Assembly: GCF_001552255.1 (NCBI RefSeq)
Contig: NZ_BCQV01000010.1
Coordinates: 1 to 64,000, forward strand
DNA length: 64,000 nt
Reading direction: 5' to 3'
Source of the DNA: Alicyclobacillus shizuokensis NBRC 103103
GTDB taxonomy: Bacteria > Bacillota > Bacilli > Alicyclobacillales > Alicyclobacillaceae
A program made the position numbers and the translations under genes. Shown here piece by piece: positions 17,832-27,113 of the stretch. The notes beneath the pieces were generated by a model. That model worked only from the letters and a program-made list of their open reading frames with translations. It had not been told where the DNA came from and made no database searches. How positions within the stretch are numbered: position 1 is the stretch's first letter; each line of letters starts with the position of its first letter.

Positions 17832-17928
17832 GATCGATGTCCTCCTCAGCGCGAGTATGGATGAAGCGCTGCCGTCTGGGAGGCACCTCCCCGGCAGCGC
17901 CGCCTTCTCGTGATCACGAAAGGAAGCG

Positions 17929-18423
17929 ATGGCAGTGATGCACGGAGATTCAACCTGGCGACAGGCCGTCGATGTTCGGCTGAACCGTCCCTCTGTGAAA
18001 CGTCCACACGCGGTGTTGGTCTTCCCAGTGTACCAGGGTTTCATCGTGTGGGTTCAACACCCGCAGCGTGGTTGGGAGGTGCCGGGCGGAAAGTGTGAGC
18101 CGGGCGAGTCAGCCCATGCGGCGGCTCGACGCGAGACGTGGGAAGAATCCGGAGCCGTAATCGAGAAACTGACGTGGTTGGCTGAGTATCAAATTCCACA
18201 ACCGACCGGAGGTCCATGGTACAAATGGGTCTATTGGGCGGAGGTCCTCCGCTGGCAAACCAAGCCGGATACGAGCGAGACGGTGGCCGTGCGGCTGGGA
18301 AAACTGCCCGACCCGGAGCGAATCCAGCAAGACCAAGCCGTCAGCCCCGTGCTGAAGGACCGTGTATACGTTCAGTTATTTCCTCTCCTGAGATCCCGTC
18401 TCATCCCTTATGAATCCGACTAA
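17929..18423 (+). CDS. Nudix hydrolase
   Basis: 164-residue pyrophosphohydrolase. A full Nudix box spans Gly54 to Ala76 (G-x5-E-x7-RE-x2-EE-x-G), so it is catalytically competent. The substrate is unknown; the context near yuiD gives no strong clue. AAAGGAAG precedes the ATG. It converges with korB. Confidence 0.88.
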   Translation: MAVMHGDSTWRQAVDVRLNRPSVKRPHAVLVFPVYQGFIVWVQHPQRGWEVPGGKCEPGESAHAAARRETWEESGAVIEKLTWLAEYQIPQPTGGPWYKWVYWAEVLRWQTKPDTSETVAVRLGKLPDPERIQQDQAVSPVLKDRVYVQLFPLLRSRLIPYESD

Positions 18424-18463
18424 ATTGAGCCTCGCGAAATCCCACCTGGCTTAGCTGCGAAAC

Positions 18464-18496
18464 CAGGGCAGGCGAATGAATTAGACGCCCGCCCTG
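18464..18496. terminator. Hairpin between convergent Nudix and korB genes
   Basis: An 11-bp inverted repeat (CAGGGCAGGCG / CGCCCGCCCTG, one A-C mismatch) lies between two converging genes. There is no clear T-run on either side, so it is only a possible bidirectional terminator. Confidence 0.45.
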
Positions 18497-18504
18497 TCGC
18501 TTGG

Positions 18505-19371
18505 TCACGCAAATTGCTTCAGCGCATTCTGGAAAATCTCTCCGCTGAGGGTGAGGTCCTCCTCGACCAAGGCTCGCTCGGGGTAGCCCGGGATCTGGTC
18601 TTCGTAGGGTACCCGCGAGTCGTCCCGGTAAATCAATCCCGTGGCCAGTCCTCCCGTCTTCACGACCATTTGCATGGCTGCCGCGCGGTCCGTCGGATCG
18701 TAATCCGGTACCTGGTCCAGGTTGTACACATGCTCGCGGAACCAGTCGTAGGTGTTGATCTTGTTGTACGTAACGCAGGGACTGAACACGTTGACCAGCG
18801 CAAACCCACGGTACTGAATCGCCTGTTCAATCAGTTGAACCAATTGATTCACGTCGCTGGAAAAACCCTGTGCCAAAAATCCGATACCGGCGCCCAATGC
18901 CACCTGCGTGGGGATGATGGCGTTCTCGATGTTGCCCTGCGGGGTTGTCTTGGCCTCAAAGCCGTGCGCACTGGTAGGGGAGTGCTGCCCCTTGGTCAAC
19001 CCATAGATCTGGTTGTCCATGACAATGTAGGTGATGTCCATGTTGCGACGGACCGCATGCATGAAGTGGTTGAGACCGATGCCGAACCCGTCGCCGTCAC
19101 CGCCGGCGGCGATAACCGTCAGATGGCGGTTGGCGAGCTTCAGTCCTTGTGCGGCAGGCAAAGCCCTCCCATGCACGCCGTGGAATCCGTACGTGTTAAT
19201 GTATCCGGAAATGCGCCCGGAACAGCCGATGCCGGACACAATCGCCACCTCGTGCGGCTCCTTGCCCAAGGCCGCCAAAGCGCGCTGTATGGACGCTTGG
19301 ACAGAGAAATCGCCGCATCCCGGGCACCAGTTGGGCCGGACGTTGTTGCGGAAGTCTTTTACCGTTGCCAC
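18505..19371 (-). CDS. korB: 2-oxoacid:ferredoxin oxidoreductase, beta subunit
   Basis: TPP-binding beta subunit that, with KorA, oxidatively decarboxylates 2-oxoglutarate (or a related 2-oxoacid) to the acyl-CoA while reducing ferredoxin. The 288-residue protein shows CPGCG (16-20), Cys50 (SGIGCSGR) and the TPP site GDGDG (91-95) with following Asn. The cysteines can ligate a 4Fe-4S cluster. It starts 1 bp after korA ends. Kor versus Por substrate is inferred from the two-subunit layout. Confidence 0.92.
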   Translation of the reverse strand: MATVKDFRNNVRPNWCPGCGDFSVQASIQRALAALGKEPHEVAIVSGIGCSGRISGYINTYGFHGVHGRALPAAQGLKLANRHLTVIAAGGDGDGFGIGLNHFMHAVRRNMDITYIVMDNQIYGLTKGQHSPTSAHGFEAKTTPQGNIENAIIPTQVALGAGIGFLAQGFSSDVNQLVQLIEQAIQYRGFALVNVFSPCVTYNKINTYDWFREHVYNLDQVPDYDPTDRAAAMQMVVKTGGLATGLIYRDDSRVPYEDQIPGYPERALVEEDLTLSGEIFQNALKQFA

Positions 19372-19372
19372 T

Positions 19373-21097
19373 TCAATTCATCTCCTTGCAGAACTCGTAG
19401 ATCTCCACCGGCAGGATGGCCTGCCCGTTGTATTTGAGAAAGCTGTGTGCGTTTGGACAATCCACACCGAAGAAGGACATGAGGTGGCGAAGCTGCGCTG
19501 TGGCGTTGTTTTCGACCACCACGACCTGCTTAGCGCCGGAGAGGGCTGCCTGTAGCTGACGTTTCGGGAACGGCAGAATGGCGTGGATGTGCACATGGGC
19601 CACCTTGAGGCCGTCCCGTTGCAGCCACTCCTTGGCCTCTGCAATCGCCCCGATGTTCGATCCGATGCCCACAATGGCGATATCTGGGGATTCGTCACCG
19701 GTCCTCACGACACTGTCTTCGATCTCCACGCCTTGCAGCTTGCGCATGCGCTTCTCCATCATCTGTTTGCGGTTGCCGGCCGTCTCGTTCGGGCGTCCTG
19801 TCTCCATGTGTTCCACGCCTGTGACGTGGTGCAGGCCACCTTTAGTGCCTGGGAACACACGTCTGGACACGCCGCTGTCGGTTAATCGATAGCGGGGGAA
19901 TTCGCCGCCCGCTGCCGCCGCCAGGTCTTCTTCACTGGCCACCGCGCCGCGGTCGATGACCACATCTTCCAGGCGCAGCGGCTCGGTCGTCTGTTTGCTG
20001 AGCGACAGCTGCAGGTCCGTCATGATGATGACGGGGCATTGATACCGTTCCGCGAGGTTGAACGCCTTGCCTACGACGGTGAAACACTCTTCGGTGGTCG
20101 CGGGATTGAGGACAATTTTCGGGATTTCCCCATGTGTGCCAAACAATGCGGCCAACATATCGGACTGTTCCTGCTTGGTCGGCAGACCTGTGGACGGGCC
20201 GCCGCGCTGCGTGTCAATGATGACGACCGGGGTTTCCGTCATTCCGGCCAGACCTATCGCCTCCATCATCAGCGACAAACCAGGGCCGGCCGTGCAGGTG
20301 AAAGCCCGGGCCCCACCGTAGGCGGCCCCAATGGTCATGTTGATGGCCGCAATCTCATCCTCCGTTTGGACAACCACACCGCCCACCTTCGGAAACTGTT
20401 TAATCAGATATTCCATGACATCGGATGCCGGTGTGATGGGATAGGCCGGCATGACGCGCGCTCCCGCCGCCAAGGCGCCAAGACCGAGCGCCTCGTTGCC
20501 CATCATGAATAGCCGTCTCGTACCATCCGCCGGACGCAGGGCGAACTGCGGATCGGCACCGCCCAACTCTCTCATATAGTTAAATCCACGGGAGATGGCC
20601 TCCATATTTTGATCGACGATCCGCTGGCCTTTGCGCAGGAACCGTTCTTCCACGACTTCCCGAAAGGTGTTGATGGGAAGACCGAGCAGACAGGCCGAAG
20701 CCCCGAGGGAGACCATGTTCTTCATGATGGCCGATCCACATTCTTCGGCTATCTTGGTTAACGGGATGGAAAATAACCGCACGTGCTCTGGGGCGGTGGG
20801 GTTGAATTTGCTGTCGGCGATCACAACGCCGCCTTGCCGCACCTCTTGGACGTTCACGTCAATGCTCTCTTGGTCGAAGGCCAACAAAACGTCGGTATAA
20901 TCGGCAATCGAGCGATATTGCTTGAGGCTGACACGGACCTTGTCGTTGGAATGACCGCCTTTGATGCGAGACGAAAAATGACGGAATGAATACACATAAT
21001 ACCCTTGGCGGTTTAGCGCAATGGCGAACGTCTCGCCGGTACTCTCCACGCCTTCTCCTTGTTGACCGCCAACTTTCCACGAAAGTTGCTCCAACAT
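19373..21097 (-). CDS. korA: 2-oxoacid:ferredoxin oxidoreductase, fused gamma-alpha subunit
   Basis: 574 residues. Residues 1 to about 190 are the gamma-like domain (GGQQGEGVESTGE, RIKGGHSN); from about 200 the alpha domain begins with GNEALGLGALAAG and the PITPASDVMEYL motif, and a C-terminal transketolase-like domain follows. The ATG at 21097 follows TGGAGGAG; upstream frame to 21187 is rejected. Together with korB it makes a CoA-dependent oxidoreductase that can stand in for 2-oxoglutarate dehydrogenase. Confidence 0.92.
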   Translation of the reverse strand: MLEQLSWKVGGQQGEGVESTGETFAIALNRQGYYVYSFRHFSSRIKGGHSNDKVRVSLKQYRSIADYTDVLLAFDQESIDVNVQEVRQGGVVIADSKFNPTAPEHVRLFSIPLTKIAEECGSAIMKNMVSLGASACLLGLPINTFREVVEERFLRKGQRIVDQNMEAISRGFNYMRELGGADPQFALRPADGTRRLFMMGNEALGLGALAAGARVMPAYPITPASDVMEYLIKQFPKVGGVVVQTEDEIAAINMTIGAAYGGARAFTCTAGPGLSLMMEAIGLAGMTETPVVIIDTQRGGPSTGLPTKQEQSDMLAALFGTHGEIPKIVLNPATTEECFTVVGKAFNLAERYQCPVIIMTDLQLSLSKQTTEPLRLEDVVIDRGAVASEEDLAAAAGGEFPRYRLTDSGVSRRVFPGTKGGLHHVTGVEHMETGRPNETAGNRKQMMEKRMRKLQGVEIEDSVVRTGDESPDIAIVGIGSNIGAIAEAKEWLQRDGLKVAHVHIHAILPFPKRQLQAALSGAKQVVVVENNATAQLRHLMSFFGVDCPNAHSFLKYNGQAILPVEIYEFCKEMN

Positions 21098-21474
21098 TTT
21101 GTCTTTCACTCCTCCAGAATGACTCTGCCTTCCACCTTCATGGTGTATCCCGACGGCGTGGCAAAAACCCATGACCTTCACGCGCACACTCTACAACCGA
21201 CTGCGCCCAGGCTTTGAGGCAGCCGATCCGCTTGCGCGGCTCCCGAGATCATGGGTACGATACAGAATAGGTCTTACGACCATCATCATTCACGACCTCT
21301 ATGGACTCCCGGCAGAGGTGGCACAATCCTGGTATTCGTTCGCCCACTATCGCTATTATACTGTAACGGCAGTCCTGAGAAAACTGATATGGATGGAACT
21401 TCTGGAGGATTGGCATAGGCTGGATGATGCCGTGGCGTCTATCGTCGCGGGACACAAGAGCGGAGGGATGCTTG
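21098..21474. other. Gene-free gap between korA and yutE
   Basis: 377 bp between divergent genes. It contains an AT-rich TATTATACT near 21354-21362 that may be the -10 of yutE, with no convincing -35. An open frame (21171-21509) crosses it but has no ribosome site and runs into yutE; see rejected items. Confidence 0.5.
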
Positions 21475-21915
21475 GTGTTTCTTACAGACGCATCGCTGGC
21501 TCGGATTGAGCAGTGTCTGCAAGCCGTGGCGGAACGCGCCCGGTGGCTGCAGGGGTTGTCCGAACGGCCGGCGGGATGGAGTGAACAGCCGGAAACGCGG
21601 TGGGCGGCGGAGCGGGCCCTACATGTGGGGATAGAATGCGTGACGGACGCCGCCAATGAGTTGATTGACGCGCTGGTTATGCGTGAGCCGGGCGGATATG
21701 TGGACATCCTGCGTGTATTGATGGAAGAAGGGGTGCTCAAGCGGGAGTGGTTTGAGCGCTTCACCGGCGCCTTGAACCTGCGGCAGGACTTGGTCCGCCA
21801 TTATCTTGTCCTGGATCCGCGGCGAGTGGAGCAGGCAGCGCGGGAGTACAGCCCGATGCTGCTTGAGTACGTCGAGCAGATGCAGGCCTATATACAACGC
21901 GAACGAGGTCTGTGA
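21475..21915 (+). CDS. yutE: HepT-like (DUF86) protein, YutE type
   Basis: 146-residue helical protein of the DUF86/HepT fold. The motif RQDLVRHYL near the C-terminus fits the Rx(4-6)H signature of HEPN RNases. There is no MntA nucleotidyltransferase partner, so it is not an evident toxin-antitoxin pair; it matches the solitary housekeeping YutE of Bacillota. GTG at 21475 is 7 nt after GGAGGG; TTG at 21472 is the alternative. Confidence 0.8.
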   Translation: MFLTDASLARIEQCLQAVAERARWLQGLSERPAGWSEQPETRWAAERALHVGIECVTDAANELIDALVMREPGGYVDILRVLMEEGVLKREWFERFTGALNLRQDLVRHYLVLDPRRVEQAAREYSPMLLEYVEQMQAYIQRERGL

Positions 21916-21925
21916 GGGATATGCC

Positions 21926-22444
21926 TTATCCCGATTTGATGTTTGCTGGCGGTAATATGTATACGCGCACGTGGCGGCGCACACCAAAACGGATCGCCTC
22001 TTGGGTGGATGGCAGCAGGACGTCGATGCGTCGGCCGCGTATGGCTCCCCCCGTATCTTCGGCCACGCGCCAGCCAATCCCCTCGATGTAAACATAACTC
22101 CCTATCTGGATTACGGACGGATCGACCGCAATCGTTCGGAATGCCGTCGCCCGAGTGCCGCTGGCGGTGATGCCAAAGCCGCGTGTTCCCGGACGTTTTC
22201 CGGTCGACCCCGGGTCCAGAGCGTAGGCGGTCAAAGTAAAATTCTCCAGTGTCTGATGTGGGGTGGAATCGACGTCAGCGTCCTGGATGGACGCAAACGC
22301 CGCCACGGCCGCCTCGACGCTGCGGCGTTCCGCGTATGGATGGGCCTGCGCCTCCGTCGCTCGGCTATAGCCCACCATGTCTGCAACCACCGTTGCCATG
22401 AGCATCACAGCACGCAGTCTCGGTCGTATCATGGCCGGTAGCAT
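21926..22444 (-). CDS. Secreted 3D-domain protein
   Basis: 172 residues with an N-terminal hydrophobic segment (secretion or anchoring) and a C-terminal 3D domain: FTLTAYALDP, GITASGTRA, RTIAVDPSVIQIGSYVYI and VAEDTGGAIRGRRIDV. The conserved Asp residues define this family of cell-wall-active proteins (YabE/YocH/MltA-like). No strong ribosome site is visible, so the start may be this ATG or the one at Met5. It converges with yutE. Confidence 0.85.
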   Translation of the reverse strand: MLPAMIRPRLRAVMLMATVVADMVGYSRATEAQAHPYAERRSVEAAVAAFASIQDADVDSTPHQTLENFTLTAYALDPGSTGKRPGTRGFGITASGTRATAFRTIAVDPSVIQIGSYVYIEGIGWRVAEDTGGAIRGRRIDVLLPSTQEAIRFGVRRHVRVYILPPANIKSG

Positions 22445-22559
22445 AGCCGCCCGCGACGGTATTTATGCATGGATGTCTTGGGCGAGCGAGCGGTGAGTCA
22501 TAATCTATCACCGCGGTTAATAGAGTAGCCATGAGGACCATGAGTCGGGAGGGCGTGCC

Positions 22560-24290
22560 ATGAAACGGGCAGGGAGAGGATGGTGGATGATCGGCTCCGT
22601 CGTGGCTGCGGCCGCAGCAGCTGTAGAAGCTGCTTGGCATCAGGCGCCAAGCGGTGCCCCCAAGAGTAAGGCCGATTCCGCCGTAGCCGTGAAGGCATCC
22701 TCGCCGACGCGGCCGCGGGCGGGAGGTTCTATCTCCCTCGATGTGCTGGCAGAGAAGGTTGATTTGGATCCAGCCAGTGCCTTCGATCCTGTATCGCAGC
22801 CGTTGGTGCGCCAGCTTTATGATCAACTGGTCACCTACGATGCCGACTCGCACAAGGTGGTCCCCATGGCCGCACAGTCCTGGACCGTCTCCAAGGACGG
22901 GCGGACCTACACATTCCACCTGCGCAAGGGCATGCATTTCTGGAACGGGGACGCGGTTACGGCGCAGTCATTCGTCGACGAATTGAAACGCGTCCTCAAC
23001 CGGAAGTTGAAGCCCCATCCCTGCCCAGCTCCCAGTTTTTTCTTCACTATTGACGGGGCGCCCGAATTTTACAACGGAAAATCCAAATCGATTGCCGGTG
23101 TGAAGGTGCAATCGCCCTATACGCTGGTGTTTCACTTGTCGAAGGCCCAGGACGATTTTCTTGATATTCTGTCATTACCGTTTCTGTCCGCTGTGGATGA
23201 GGCGGGCAAGCCCAGCTTGGGCCACGCAATGGGGCTGCAGATGGGGAGCGGGCCGTTTCAGCCGGTTCGTATAAGTGCAAAGCGCTGGGTGTTTCGCCGC
23301 AATCCCCACTATTGGCGCACGGACCGGTGGGGGAGTCACTTGCCCTATTTGCAGGAGGTGGTTCTGCACCCAGTGCGCGATCCGGACCTGGCTGCCATCG
23401 ACTATGAACAGGGGCTGGTGGCGTGGATTGCCCCGAGCCTGTTGGCGGACAATCGCATCTCGCCGGCCTCCTGGCGGAGTCTGAAATCCCATCCGGCTTT
23501 GCGATCCGCTGCTGCGGTCAAGCCTGGGGACACGGTCTGGTATCTGGGGATGAATGTGAAGAAAAAACCATTCACGGATGTGGATGTCCGGAGAGCCATA
23601 GCGTACGCCGTGGACCGGACTGCTCTAGCTCGGGATAGCGGATCGTTGACAGCAGCAACCGGTCTCCTCCCGCCGGAGACGGCAGACCAAGAGGGGATCA
23701 GCGCGAAGCTTGTTCCGTTTGACCTCGGCAAGGCCAAGTCGCTCGTGAAACAGTCCGGTCACGGGCACCGTGTCCGGGTGAGCCTGTGGTCGTCCAGCGG
23801 CGACGGACAGTCCGCGATTGTCAGCAAAATCGGGCAAATGCTCACCGAGGCAGGCTTTGAGGTCAAGCAGCGCCGTGTTTCCTTTACTAAGTTCCTGCGT
23901 GCTCAGGAGACCGGCCAAGTAGGACTCTTTTTCGAGGGCTGGCGTGAAGACCTGCCAGACGCGGATGACTTTCTAGAATTGTTCCAGTCAGACAATCCAC
24001 CGGCACTGAATCCGACACAGTACCATCGCACACAAATCGATCATTGGCTGGCTGCCGCGGAGTCATCGGCCAGTCCACAGAGGCGGGCACAGCTGTACCA
24101 AAAGGTCAGCGCAAAAATCATAAAGGACGCTGTGATTGTACCGATTGGCTATCCGTTGCTTCAGTACGTGGTCCAACCGGAGATTCATGGTTTCACGGCC
24201 GTACCGGGGATCCCCACATCATGGGCGCAGGTGTGGGTGGAACGAAAGAGCGGCTCCCCGGCGAGAACCGGGAAGCCGCGTCACGACTAG
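22560..24290 (+). CDS. Oligopeptide ABC transporter substrate-binding protein (OppA/DppE family)
   Basis: 576-residue family 5 solute-binding protein. It has an N-terminal signal-like hydrophobic stretch (MIGSVVAAAAAAVEAA) and the typical body: LDVLAEKVDLDPASAFDP, AQSWTVSKDGRTYTFHLRKG, NPHYWR and DVRRAIAYAVDR. A Gram-positive SBP should be a lipoprotein, yet no lipobox Cys is present in the signal region. No permease or ATPase genes adjoin it. GGGAGGG precedes the ATG. Its last codons overlap the hairpin that terminates the adjoining tRNA-Ser. Confidence 0.88.
   Translation: MKRAGRGWWMIGSVVAAAAAAVEAAWHQAPSGAPKSKADSAVAVKASSPTRPRAGGSISLDVLAEKVDLDPASAFDPVSQPLVRQLYDQLVTYDADSHKVVPMAAQSWTVSKDGRTYTFHLRKGMHFWNGDAVTAQSFVDELKRVLNRKLKPHPCPAPSFFFTIDGAPEFYNGKSKSIAGVKVQSPYTLVFHLSKAQDDFLDILSLPFLSAVDEAGKPSLGHAMGLQMGSGPFQPVRISAKRWVFRRNPHYWRTDRWGSHLPYLQEVVLHPVRDPDLAAIDYEQGLVAWIAPSLLADNRISPASWRSLKSHPALRSAAAVKPGDTVWYLGMNVKKKPFTDVDVRRAIAYAVDRTALARDSGSLTAATGLLPPETADQEGISAKLVPFDLGKAKSLVKQSGHGHRVRVSLWSSSGDGQSAIVSKIGQMLTEAGFEVKQRRVSFTKFLRAQETGQVGLFFEGWREDLPDADDFLELFQSDNPPALNPTQYHRTQIDHWLAAAESSASPQRRAQLYQKVSAKIIKDAVIVPIGYPLLQYVVQPEIHGFTAVPGIPTSWAQVWVERKSGSPARTGKPRHD
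24241..24279 (-). terminator. Terminator of the tRNA-Ser locus, inside the 3' end of the SBP gene
   Basis: A GC-rich 11-pair hairpin (GCGGCT...AGCCGC outer, CCCGG...CCGGG inner, one mismatch) is followed on the minus strand by TCTTTCGTT. It reads in the tRNA direction and lies wholly within coding sequence of the peptide-binding protein. Confidence 0.7.
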
Positions 24291-24296
24291 GATTCT

Positions 24297-24354
<58 letters not shown>

Positions 24355-24471
24355 ATGGCCGCTCAGTGTTTTTAGATGTTTATTACCGTCCATGCTATCC
24401 ACAAAAATCCGCGCTATGACTGAATTTTTTCGGTTTCGTTTCATGGCGTTCGAAAGTGTTTCAGGCAGTGC

Positions 24472-24503
24472 GTTTGCAAACATGTTTGCAAGTCGGTTTG
24501 CAA
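24472..24503. repeat. Three phased GTTTGCAA repeats, probable integrase arm sites
   Basis: GTTTGCAA occurs at 24472, 24484 and 24496, exactly 12 bp apart. The first two also form a perfect palindrome TTGCAAAC-AT-GTTTGCAA (24474-24491). They lie between the att core and int, where arm-type binding sites of tyrosine integrases are found. Confidence 0.7.
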
Positions 24504-24506
24504 CCT

Positions 24507-25646
24507 TTAGTTCCTGCCGGTCTTACGGAAAAGCAAATCATCAAACCGGTCAGCCACCTCACGCTGCAAACCGGGCAAGACATGGGAGTATGTGTCCAAC
24601 GTGATATTAATGGTGCTGTGCCCCAGCCGCTCGCTAACAATCTTCGGATGCACACCTTGCGCCAGCAGGAGTGAAGCATGGGTATGTCGCAAGTCATGAA
24701 ATCGGATTTTTGGCACATCCGCCGCTTCCAACGTACGATACCAGGCATTATCCAAAGTACGGGGATATAGTGGTCGGCCATCCATGCGTGCCAGCACAAA
24801 ACCATTGTCTTGATAAGCTGGCCCGTAGAGCAGCCGTTCCCCGGCCTGCAGTACGCGGTGGCGGCGGAGCGCTTCAATTGTTTCAGGTGATAGCGCGACA
24901 GCACGCCGACTGCGGTCTGTCTTGGGCTCATGAAATATGGGCCCTTGTTTGGTCCATGTGACCGTCTGATTGACATACAGAACGGCATTATCCCAATCAA
25001 TATCCGCCCAACGCAGCGCGAGAATTTCACTTTTCCGCATCCCCGTGAGGATCGCAAGTGCAAACGCGATGTAGAAACGAGGCTCGTTTGTTTGGGCGAC
25101 GGAAAGGAATTTCTGCGCCTGTTCTGGTGTCCATACTTTCGTACGCTTAATCTCTGGCCGAGGCGGGTCTACAGCGTCAGCCACGTTGCGAGCAACCATT
25201 CCCCACTTGACGGCACGGTCCAGCGCTTCATGCAACAGAAGGTGGACGTGTAGTATCGTACGATTTGAGAGTGGCTTATCTTGTTCCTGTAGACGACGAT
25301 AGAACGTCTGCAGGTGAGGTGGCCGTAAATCCTCCAGCTCGATGTGGCCAATGTTCGGGATGATATGCATGCGCGTCAGCCATTCATAGGTGCGAAAGGT
25401 GCTGGGACGTACCTGGGCCTGTTTATCTTTGAGCCAGGCGCGTAGGAAGGCTTCTACCGTTTCTTTTGTTGGCGGCATATAGGTTCCCGAGTTTATCTCC
25501 TGCAGCTTAGCAGCCATAGCCTTTTCGGCCGCCCTTTTCGTGTCGAATCCAGAAAACCATTTTTGGATTCGTTTTCCGTTCTCATCCCTGCCCACGTCGA
25601 TCACAAAGCACCATTTGCTGCCACGCTTCCGCACATGTCCTTTCAT
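24507..25646 (-). CDS. int: Phage tyrosine integrase
   Basis: 379-residue site-specific recombinase that inserts and, with an excisionase, excises the prophage. An AP2-like/arm-binding N-terminus (1-55) is followed by a SAM-like core-binding domain (62-155) and the catalytic domain with Arg204 (LTGMRKSE), Lys242, His317-x-x-Arg320 (HDLRH), His343 and nucleophile Tyr353 (DTYSHV). All catalytic residues are present. It reads towards the attachment site. Confidence 0.96.
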   Translation of the reverse strand: MKGHVRKRGSKWCFVIDVGRDENGKRIQKWFSGFDTKRAAEKAMAAKLQEINSGTYMPPTKETVEAFLRAWLKDKQAQVRPSTFRTYEWLTRMHIIPNIGHIELEDLRPPHLQTFYRRLQEQDKPLSNRTILHVHLLLHEALDRAVKWGMVARNVADAVDPPRPEIKRTKVWTPEQAQKFLSVAQTNEPRFYIAFALAILTGMRKSEILALRWADIDWDNAVLYVNQTVTWTKQGPIFHEPKTDRSRRAVALSPETIEALRRHRVLQAGERLLYGPAYQDNGFVLARMDGRPLYPRTLDNAWYRTLEAADVPKIRFHDLRHTHASLLLAQGVHPKIVSERLGHSTINITLDTYSHVLPGLQREVADRFDDLLFRKTGRN

Positions 25647-25719
25647 ATTGACACCTACTTTTGTTGAGTAGAAAAGGCCCCAGGAGGGGCCGCATATGAA
25701 CTTTAGGCGATATGGATGT

Positions 25720-26073
25720 TCACATGGACTGCGATGATTCCTGTGGCGCCTTCGCCTTCACAAACAGGCTCATGATCCCAGGGATAATGAGCAGGATGCC
25801 AGGCAAGATGTAGAAGTACGAAACACAGATGATCCCGGCTATGCCGCCGATGAGCATCAAGATGCCAGCGACCTTCGCATAGTTCTTGACCAGGATAGCT
25901 CCGACAAGACCGACGATGGAAGCGAACACAGCACCCCACCCCAAACCGGTTACTTGATCGGAACCACTGGCGCCAAATGCGCTACCGATGCCGCCCACCA
26001 CCATGGCCATGATGCCAGCGATGATACCGAATACAGCGCCAATGATCCCTAGTACCATAGATGCAGTTCTCAT
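25720..26073 (-). CDS. Small polytopic membrane protein
   Basis: 117 residues with three to four hydrophobic segments rich in Gly, Ile and Ala (MVLGIIGAVFGIIAGIMAM; GILMLIGGIAGIICV), resembling DUF4064-type membrane proteins. GAGGAGG lies 9 nt before the ATG. The position between int and the lysogeny repressor is where lysogenic-conversion and superinfection-exclusion genes usually sit. Function unknown. Confidence 0.7.
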   Translation of the reverse strand: MRTASMVLGIIGAVFGIIAGIMAMVVGGIGSAFGASGSDQVTGLGWGAVFASIVGLVGAILVKNYAKVAGILMLIGGIAGIICVSYFYILPGILLIIPGIMSLFVKAKAPQESSQSM

Positions 26074-26148
26074 TCTTCCATTCCTCCTCGTAAATCTATA
26101 TATCCCAACCCCATGTGAGGGAGAATGGGCCAAATATATGCTTAGTAT

Positions 26149-27090
26149 TCAAACAACCTCCCATGCAATAAATATCGATATGGGGATGAGCATCACTAAG
26201 ATGAACGAGGCTGCACACCCATTTGCCTTCTTAGCGCTTGGTTTTGATGATGCCATGGAGGACTGCTTCACTTCGGTCTCTGCCCGACTGGTCGCCGCCT
26301 CTACCCAAATCGGTTCTGGCGGCGTGCTTACGGCCGCTTCTACACTTGCAGGAACGGAATCCAGAGACGGTTTCATTTCTTCATCTTCCAAGCTGATATG
26401 TATCCTTATTCCATCACATTCTGACTCTGGTAATTCCTCATAATGCTCCAGGAACCAATCGATATCGAAGGGATCATATTTGACAGGTTCAGCCTTCGGA
26501 TATTTTTGATCCCTGCTTCTTGGAAGAGCGCGCTTATGTGTCAATTGATAAAAGTATGTCTCTCGATCTCCGATGTTGAGTAATTTTAGAGCGGCCAGTA
26601 CATCTGATTCAGCGCGATGCGCATAGTCTCTATCGATAACATAATAGTCGAGCAAGAACTGAAGCGACCTTTTCTCAGCGCCATACTCCTTCCATGGTAT
26701 CTGGCGCATGGAACACTTCCATTTCTTTTTGGTTGCGCTATAGAATAGCCCCTCCACAAAGGCACGATCAAATTCTGCATTATGCGCCACTAGAAAATCT
26801 GCCTTGCGGATCATAGCGTCGATGACATCCATGCGCAATGTTTTTCCCTTTACATCTTCATTTGTGATTCCATTGATGCGCGTTGCTGACTTGGGGATGG
26901 GTTTGGATGGCTCACGCAATCCAGTATAAAGCATGGCTACTTCAGGGATGCGCCCAGTGAAGATATCATACTCAAATAGGGCGATTGAAAATTCGATTAT
27001 TTCATCGTTCAACGGTGATAGTCCCGTTGTTTCCACATCAACAAACGCCGCCCAATTAGTGATAGGTATATATTCGCGAGGTTGATCCAT
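26149..27090 (-). CDS. DEDDh 3'-5' exonuclease with C-terminal membrane anchor
   Basis: 313 residues. Residues 1-175 form a DnaQ-like exonuclease fold: ExoI Asp18-x-Glu20 (DVETTG), ExoII Asp108 (HNAEFDRAF) and ExoIII His158 to Asp163 (HRAESD). A Pro/Ser/Glu-rich linker follows, and the last 23 residues (from Cys292) are a hydrophobic helix, so the enzyme is probably tail-anchored with the nuclease in the cytoplasm. It lies in the int-to-repressor interval beside a membrane protein, and its codon use looks AT-richer than the late genes. A role in exclusion or defence is inference only. Confidence 0.8.
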   Translation of the reverse strand: MDQPREYIPITNWAAFVDVETTGLSPLNDEIIEFSIALFEYDIFTGRIPEVAMLYTGLREPSKPIPKSATRINGITNEDVKGKTLRMDVIDAMIRKADFLVAHNAEFDRAFVEGLFYSATKKKWKCSMRQIPWKEYGAEKRSLQFLLDYYVIDRDYAHRAESDVLAALKLLNIGDRETYFYQLTHKRALPRSRDQKYPKAEPVKYDPFDIDWFLEHYEELPESECDGIRIHISLEDEEMKPSLDSVPASVEAAVSTPPEPIWVEAATSRAETEVKQSSMASSKPSAKKANGCAASFILVMLIPISIFIAWEVV

Positions 27091-27113
27091 GCCTAACCCT
27101 ATCCCCCTAATCT

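Noticed and set aside
21171..21509. 112-codon rightward ORF between korA and yutE
   Set aside because: No ribosome site, overlaps the well-supported yutE start, covers a probable promoter and has no family resemblance.
21475..21915. HepT/MntA toxin-antitoxin pair
   Set aside because: Only the HepT-like fold is present; no nucleotidyltransferase gene adjoins, so it is treated as solitary YutE.
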